From Antilocapra americana (lineage: Eukaryota; Chordata; Mammalia; Artiodactyla; Antilocapridae): 64,000 bases of DNA. Position 1 is the stretch's first letter, and each line of letters begins with the position of its first letter. Of this stretch, positions 58,611 to 64,000 are shown in pieces. The notes below the pieces were generated by a model. That model searched no databases, was not told the origin of the DNA, and saw only the letters and a program-made list of their open reading frames with translations. The stretch spans positions 35,386,627 to 35,450,626 of the forward strand of contig ML660772.1 of NCBI GenBank assembly GCA_007570785.1, in the 5' to 3' direction. The position numbers were made by a program, and so were the translations under genes.

Positions 58611-59406
58611 CTGCACTCAGCTTTCTTTTTTTTATTTATTTATTTTTTTTTATTAAACATTTTTTTTATTAGTTTTGCCAAACAATGACATGATATCACC
58701 ATGGGTTCACATATGCTCCCCCTCCATAACCCCCCTCCCTCCTCCCTCCCCCCGGGAAATCTCGTTGCACCAGTCCCAAGCATCAATCCTGGGCTGGCTA
58801 TTGCTTAGACATATGATAATTAACATGTTTCAATGCCATTCTCCCATATCATCCCACCCTTTCCCTCATCCACAGAGGCCCTGAGTCTATTCTATACATC
58901 TGTGTTCCTTTTGCTGTCTTGCATGCTGGGTTCTCATTACCGTCTTCCTAAATTCCATATATATGCGTTAATATACTGTATTGTTGTTTTTGTTTCTGGC
59001 TTACTTCACTCTGGATAATGGGCTCCAGTTTCGTCCATCTGAGTAGAACTGATTCAAATGAATTTTTCCTTAATGCTGAGTAATATTCCATTGTGTATAT
59101 GTACCACAGCTTTCTTATCCATTCATCAGTTGATGGGCATCTAGGTTGGTTCCATGTCCTGGCTATTGTAAACAATGCAGCGATGAACATTGGGGTACAC
59201 GTGTCTCTTTCAATTCTGGTTTCCTTGGTATATATGCCCAACAGTGGGATTGCTGGGTCATATGGCAGGACTATTTGCAGTTTTTTAAGGAACCTCCACA
59301 CTGTTTTCCATAGAGGCTGTACTAGTTTGCAATCCCACCAACAGTGTAAGAGAGTTCCCTTTTCTCCACATCCTCTCCAGCATTTATTACTGCACTCAGC
59401 TTTCTT
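58611..59406 (-). mobile_element. 5'-truncated antisense L1 with perfect 17-bp TSD
   Basis: The L1 occupies 58628-59389: poly-T, the reversed bovine-type 3' UTR (atgacatgatatcaccatgg) and the ORF2 C-terminus on the minus strand ([18 protein letters not shown] to [20 protein letters not shown]). ctgcactcagctttctt is repeated exactly at 58611-58627 and 59390-59406. Confidence 0.95.
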
Positions 59407-59481
59407 TATAGTCCAGCTCTCACATCCATACATGACTACTGGAAAAACCGTAGTCTTGATTAGATGGACCTTTGTTAGCAA
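58948..59481 (-). pseudogene. Chimeric open frame: BovB RT fused in frame to L1 ORF2 end (177 codons)
   Basis: The frame opens in BovB ([20 protein letters not shown]), crosses the insertion joint after IKKAE and continues in L1 ORF2 ([20 protein letters not shown]) to its natural stop after THIYGI. It has no visible promoter and lacks both catalytic centres, so it is most likely an accident of nesting. Confidence 0.8.
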
Positions 59482-59486
59482 AGTCT

Positions 59487-60884
59487 TACTTTACTAAAAC
59501 TTAACAAAAATAAGTTGAGTATTTTGCTTAAGTAAAAGATTGGAACATTCCAGGATTTACACATCTCTAGTTATGTAAGTACTCAAGTACATTTTTCTTT
59601 GTTTTGCAGTCATCACCGTCTCCTCAAGAGAAGTCATTGTGAACCTCAAGGGCTCTCTTTAGTTCTAGGATAGGCTGGCTAGGGGTAAGAGAAGATTAAC
59701 TTGATTAAAATGTGCCTTGCAATTTTGTACATTCTTTGGACAATCTTTACCTCCCATGAGTACTGGATTTAATCAGGAAACTCATCGTATGAATTACTTT
59801 AACAGAATGGTACTATAAAATAAAAGACATACTACTACATTTTGAAGAGTAGGCCTTGTCTATAACTTTAAAAAGCCACTGCTAACCAGAAAGGGACTGT
59901 GTAGTTGATTATTATCCAAGATGAAAATCATTGTTATCATTTATCAGTGAAAGGAAATTTTTAGATGTGATCGTAATAAGGCCCCTAGGTTCTTATATTA
60001 TATGTAATATATATATATTCTATTTATTTTATTTATCATACCAGTTGGTTTCTGTGGTTATAGAGGCCCAGAAGTCTCACAATCTGCTGATCTGCCAGGC
60101 GTAAGCCAGAGAACCAGGAAAGCCGATGGTGTAGTTATTCAGCCTGCATGCCTGAGAAGGGAAAGAGAGGCAATGATTAAGTCTCTGAGTCTGAATGCCC
60201 AAAGATCAGGAGCACTAATGTCTAAGGGCAGAAAAAGAGGGATGTCTCAGCTTAATCAGAGAAAATGAATTTGCCCTTCTACCTTTTTGTTCTGTTCAGT
60301 TCCTCAGTGAATTAGATGATGTCCGCCTGCACTGGCAAGGGAGATTTTTACTCTTTCTACTGATTCAAATGCTAATGGCTTCCAGAGATACTTCATAGAC
60401 ACACCCAGAAATAATCTTTATCAGCTATCTGGCCAGACAAAGCTTCCTGAGAGTAGACAGTGAGGCCCTATGGAAGGAGATCTTTTCCCCAGAAGAGATG
60501 ACAGGTACTCCTTGCAAGTTTGAACTGGAGACACAGAGAGTACTAACCAATGGAACTGTGTGAGGGAGCAAAATCTTTGTGAAACCAGAAACCCCTCAGG
60601 GAGGCGGGGACTAGTAAGTGGCCTTATCTTCCAACCACATCCCCTCTGGCTTTGTTTTTGCTTTTTCAGACAGCTAGGGTGGGAAAGCATATGGCTAAAT
60701 AATCTTTCCCACCTTAATGACTGATCACCAGAAACCTCAGTCACTTTTGACAACTGACTTTGTCACTTTGGGCAATTCTCTTTCTTCACTCCCCAAATTT
60801 AATCCATCGTCAAATGCCGTGTCCTCTAAAATATCATTTGATATATATCTCTCCATCTTTACTACCTTTTCCCCTTTCCCCCTT
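59487..60884. other. Intergenic DNA, no gene seen
   Basis: From about 60020 to 60450 there is an old interspersed repeat (tttgcccttctacctttttg, gaattagatgatgtccgcct, cacacccagaaataatcttt) that I recognise as mammalian but cannot name. The 110-codon minus-strand frame at 60421-60753 shows no motif. Confidence 0.5.
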
Positions 60885-61270
60885 AAGACTTTAGGTCTTT
60901 CCTGGACTTAGACAATAGCCTTTTAACTGGCCTTCCCCCCATCTACTTTTGCCATTTCCAACCCATGCTCCACATAGTATCTGGAATAGGTAACTCCCCT
61001 ACTAAAATTTTCATTGCCCTTAGAGAAAGTCCACAAGTTTTCTTCATTGCTTAAAAGGCGCTCTCTGTGATCCAGCCCTTGCTCATCCCTCCAGCTTCAT
61101 TCAGCACCATTTCCTCTAGTTTACATGGCTCTAGACACATAGCCCTTGTTTTTCAGTTCCTCACACCCACCAAACGCATCCAACATGTGTTTTCTTGGCC
61201 TGGAGATTCTTTCCTCAGTTCTCATCTTGTCATTCCTCTTTACTCTTAAGGTATCAGTTTTATTGAATCA
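60885..61270 (+). repeat. L2 fragment, sense
   Basis: atagccttttaactggcctt, ctgtgatccagcccttgctc and ggcctggagattctttcctc are L2 3'-half phrases. Confidence 0.75.
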
Positions 61271-61339
61271 GTAATTCAATAAATCAAAGTATCTACTCTG
61301 ACCCATGTGAATGTGGGTCAGAATGTGAATGCAAGACAG

Positions 61340-61790
61340 ACCTGGATCCTATTCCACAAAGCTTATAATTTAGGTGAGGGAAGTGGGCACCAACAAATAG
61401 CATCCAGAGAAATGTAAAATAGCTCCATGGTGCTAGGAGATCCTATGATGGGGGATTTGACCTCATCAGAAAGGTCAGAAGACAGAAAAAAAAAACTGAG
61501 TAGAAATCTGAAGAAGGATATCATCAAAGAAAAAAAAGGGGGGTTACAAGCAGAGCAAGTTATACAGGCAGAGGCCCAGTAGAAGAGTAATGGTGGGACT
61601 TACAAAGAACCAAAAGAAGGCCAGTGTGGTGAAGCTGAGAGGAGGAAACTGTGGTAAGACATGAGCTAGAGATGTCAAAGCAGGCAAGGCAGAGGCAAAT
61701 GACTCTGCCACTCAGGAACTGGGCAGATAATGTGACATTGCAAGAGAGAGGAGCAGAACCTATGAGAAAATGAAGACTATAAACCTTGCT
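61340..61790 (-). repeat. L2 fragment, antisense
   Basis: tcctattccacaaagcttat, gtgctaggagatcctatgat and gaaggccagtgtggtgaagc read as a reversed L2, facing the sense L2 just to its left. Confidence 0.6.
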
Positions 61791-62769
61791 TCTAACAGAT
61801 TTGTATTTTGCAAAATGCAGTGTTTTGCAAAACTAAAAAAGAAATCAAAATCAAAACTGTATAATATCCTCATGTGGTAAGATATTACACCCTGCAACAA
61901 AAACAAGATGTTCTTTCCAGCTGCAGTGTAGTGAGTGGATTGGAAGTTCTAGGTATGTTGGTAAAGTTCACACGTTTATCTAGTTCTTCCTCCCTGACAA
62001 AACCTCACTAAAAGAAATTTTTTAAATTAATAAACATACAGCAATGTGGAGGAAAAAAGGAAAGGATATAAAAGGCTAGAAATTTTGAGGCTGGAAAGCA
62101 TATGGACAATTGCAGCAGATTTAAGGACCTCAAAAAGCCAAATCCTAAACTAGTGATGGCAAAAATCAAGAACGAACCTAATTTGTACCCACAAAATCCT
62201 CAAGGGTCCGTGACTTTGATAGCTCCAAGCCTTCTGAAAATCAGAAAGACTAGCTGAAGACTATATAAGAGTCAGGTAGATCCTTGGTTCCCCTCTCCTA
62301 CTCTACATTGCTCAGCCACTGCCCCTTCCCCACCCTGACAGAAATCTGAAAGTTTATTCTCTGGAGAGGGTAAATTAAAAGCATTCTGGACTGATGGATA
62401 CCAAATATAGTTAAAGGTTAAGATATTATGCCAAAATTAGGAAAAAAGGAACTTCCGGATGGTAAAACACCCAGCCTTTTTCCTCTACTTGGCTTCTGGA
62501 ATACTACAAGCCAGGCCTTTCCTCTTCTGGCAGAAGATTAGAAGAGTCTGTTCTGGGGATTCTGACCAAAACAAGATGATTATTACAGAACAGCCCAATC
62601 GGATGTTCCCAAAATAAAACTAAACTAGTTAACATGAGCTGATAACAAATGAAAGAGAAACTTGGTAGTCAGGTTAGTCAGGGCTGTTACTTGAAAAACT
62701 AGGGTGAAAAAGAAAAGATAAGACTAAACAAAAACAGAATACCAATCCAGGAAGTAGACTATTCAAATA
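61791..62769. other. Intergenic DNA, no gene seen
   Basis: Unclassified, possibly the diverged start of the HAL1 element that follows. Confidence 0.45.
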
Positions 62770-63410
62770 ACTAGAGTTGCAGGGAAAGTGGAAGAATGAA
62801 AATCATCAATGAAATGATTTTAATAGTTTCTCAGAACTGAATTCCAGATTGAAAGGACCCACAAAGCCAGAATAGAATAGATGAAAATAGACCCACAAAA
62901 GTTACTTTGTTGTGAAATTTCAGAACACTGAGCACAAAGAAAAGATCATAAACTGAAAAAAATAAATGAATCTAGAGACAATGGAGCAATGCCTCCAAAA
63001 AATCTGAATGAAAATTAATTCCAATCTAGAATTCTGTATAGAATTGAACTGTCAAACATGAGGGTCAGGATAATGATGTTTTCAGGTGTAAAATTTTACT
63101 GCATGTGTGGTCTATACTTCTACATGCCTTTGCTTAGGAAGCTTCTGGATGATATGTTCTACAAATATGAAAAGAAATCAAAAAAGAAAAATTATTGGAT
63201 ACAGAAAATAAGGAATCTGACACAGACGTCTAACAGATTCAACACACAGTACTAAAGGAGTCCCAGGAAAAGGAAAAAGGGAGACACCAAGATGTTACCT
63301 AAGCACTTGAAAAAGAGGGACATATGTCCAGATTGGAGCACAGTGAACCTCAAGAAACAGGACATGTTGAGAAAGCCATCAAGGTAAAAATGCCTACTGT
63401 AACCTGAGGG
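62770..63410 (+). repeat. HAL1 LINE remnant
   Basis: gttgtgaaatttcagaacac, gacaatggagcaatgcctcc, taattccaatctagaattct and cctttgcttaggaagcttct follow HAL1, an L1-related element with only ORF1. The 65-codon frame at 63058-63255 is part of its decayed ORF. Confidence 0.75.
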
Positions 63411-63436
63411 CTAAGTGTGGAGGTGATCCTCTCAAT

Positions 63437-63535
63437 AAGTTCTATGAAGTCAGGGACCATTTCTGTTTTGATCATTGTTCCATCTCCAGTAACTAGTAAG
63501 TGCTGACATATAATAGAGGTATAATGAAAAAAGTC
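63437..63535 (+). repeat. L2 3' terminus
   Basis: tctatgaagtcagggaccat, tccatctccagtaactagta and gctgacatataatagaggta match the L2 3' end. Confidence 0.75.
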
Positions 63536-64000
63536 TTTAAGAATTTGTGCATTATCAGACTTTATTTATTGTATTCACAATAAAGACAAGACCAGAATAT
63601 TAATGGCAGGTTACTCATGTCACAAGGTATAATGTACTTTAATGATAATTCTTTATATTCATCCATCACTTTTTATCATACAAAGTACCTTTTACACATT
63701 ATTTCATTGTTTTACAATAAATCTTTGAATTAGATGAAGATATTAAGAGATTCATACAAGATCATTGGATTTTTTAACTGGAAAAACAAAAACAAAAACA
63801 AAAACAAAAAATAGGGCTGAAACATGGATATTCTAAACCAATACTCTTTGTTATAGTTCATAAGGCCTTTTTGTCCACGATAATTACAGGGTAGGACAAT
63901 GTCGAAGCAAACTGAAGAAAATATCTTTTTTTTTTCCTTTTCTTTTCTTAAAGATGTTTTTGATGTAGACCATTTTTAAAGTTTTTATTAATTTGTTACA
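63536..64000. other. Intergenic DNA to window end, no gene seen
   Basis: AT-rich; a faint MIR-like stretch at 63640-63770 and a (CAAAAA)n tract at 63785-63812. Confidence 0.5.
63785..63812. repeat. (CAAAAA)n simple repeat
   Basis: Four or more units of caaaaa in a row. Confidence 0.95.

Larger units (their letters stand above)
58235..59486 (-). pseudogene. BovB LINE fragment split by an antisense L1
   Basis: Part 1 (58235-58627) reads on the minus strand as [20 protein letters not shown] to VHGVAKSWT, the RT C-terminus. Part 2 (59390-59486) reads [20 protein letters not shown] upstream of it. Between them lies an L1. The BovB itself is 5'-truncated near 59486. Confidence 0.92.

Noticed and set aside
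60421..60753. 110-codon minus-strand frame
   Set aside because: No motif; it partly overlaps an old interspersed repeat.

Overview
The window is ruminant (bovid) nuclear DNA. It holds the last two exons and the 3' UTR of the receptor tyrosine kinase gene MET on the + strand, followed by about 58 kb of intergenic DNA. The repeat content gives the lineage: many Bov-tA and Bov-A2 SINEs, BovB (RTE-type) LINE fragments, bovine-type L1 copies and CHR-2 tRNA-Glu SINEs. Older mammalian repeats (L2, MIR, HAL1, MLT1, MER5, a Tigger-like element) lie beneath them. I cannot tell which bovid this is from the sequence alone.

Layout. 1-3075 is the end of MET intron 19, with two SINEs. 3076-3212 is MET exon 20. 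3213-3317 is a 105-bp intron. 3318-3528 is the coding part of exon 21, and the 3' UTR runs to about 5560, ending at an ATTAAA signal. 5560-27570 is intergenic DNA with an old antisense L1 (6.85-8.47 kb), long L2 remnants on both strands (15.4-16.5, 17.7-18.1, 22.8-26.8 kb), MIRs and scattered ruminant SINEs. 27587-36534 is one L1 insertion bounded by a 16-bp target-site duplication (TSD). It carries a second L1 and a BovA SINE inside it, a T-rich tandem duplication where the first half of ORF1 should be, and a near-perfect 40-bp inverted repeat at the inner insertion junction. 36.8-50.7 kb holds two copies of one minus-strand LTR family, a young L1 containing a 100-N assembly gap, an MLT1 LTR, CHR-2 SINEs and a BovB/L1/Bov-tA cluster. 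50.7-64 kb holds a Tigger-like DNA transposon with TA duplications, BovB copies (one interrupted by an antisense L1 with a perfect 17-bp TSD), an ERVL-like LTR, L2 fragments and a HAL1 remnant.

No second cellular gene, tRNA or rRNA gene, CpG island or CRISPR array was found. In mammals the next gene downstream of MET is CAPZA2. I see none of its exons and no island-like promoter, so it probably starts beyond the right edge. Apart from the MET exons, the open reading frames belong to decayed LINEs or arise by chance in SINE and AT-rich sequence. I did not find a new gene system. The observations most worth checking are a MET C-terminus shortened by an apparent CGA-to-TGA change, the foldback at the nested L1 junction, the T-rich tandem repeat inside the large L1, and an in-frame BovB-L1 chimeric ORF.
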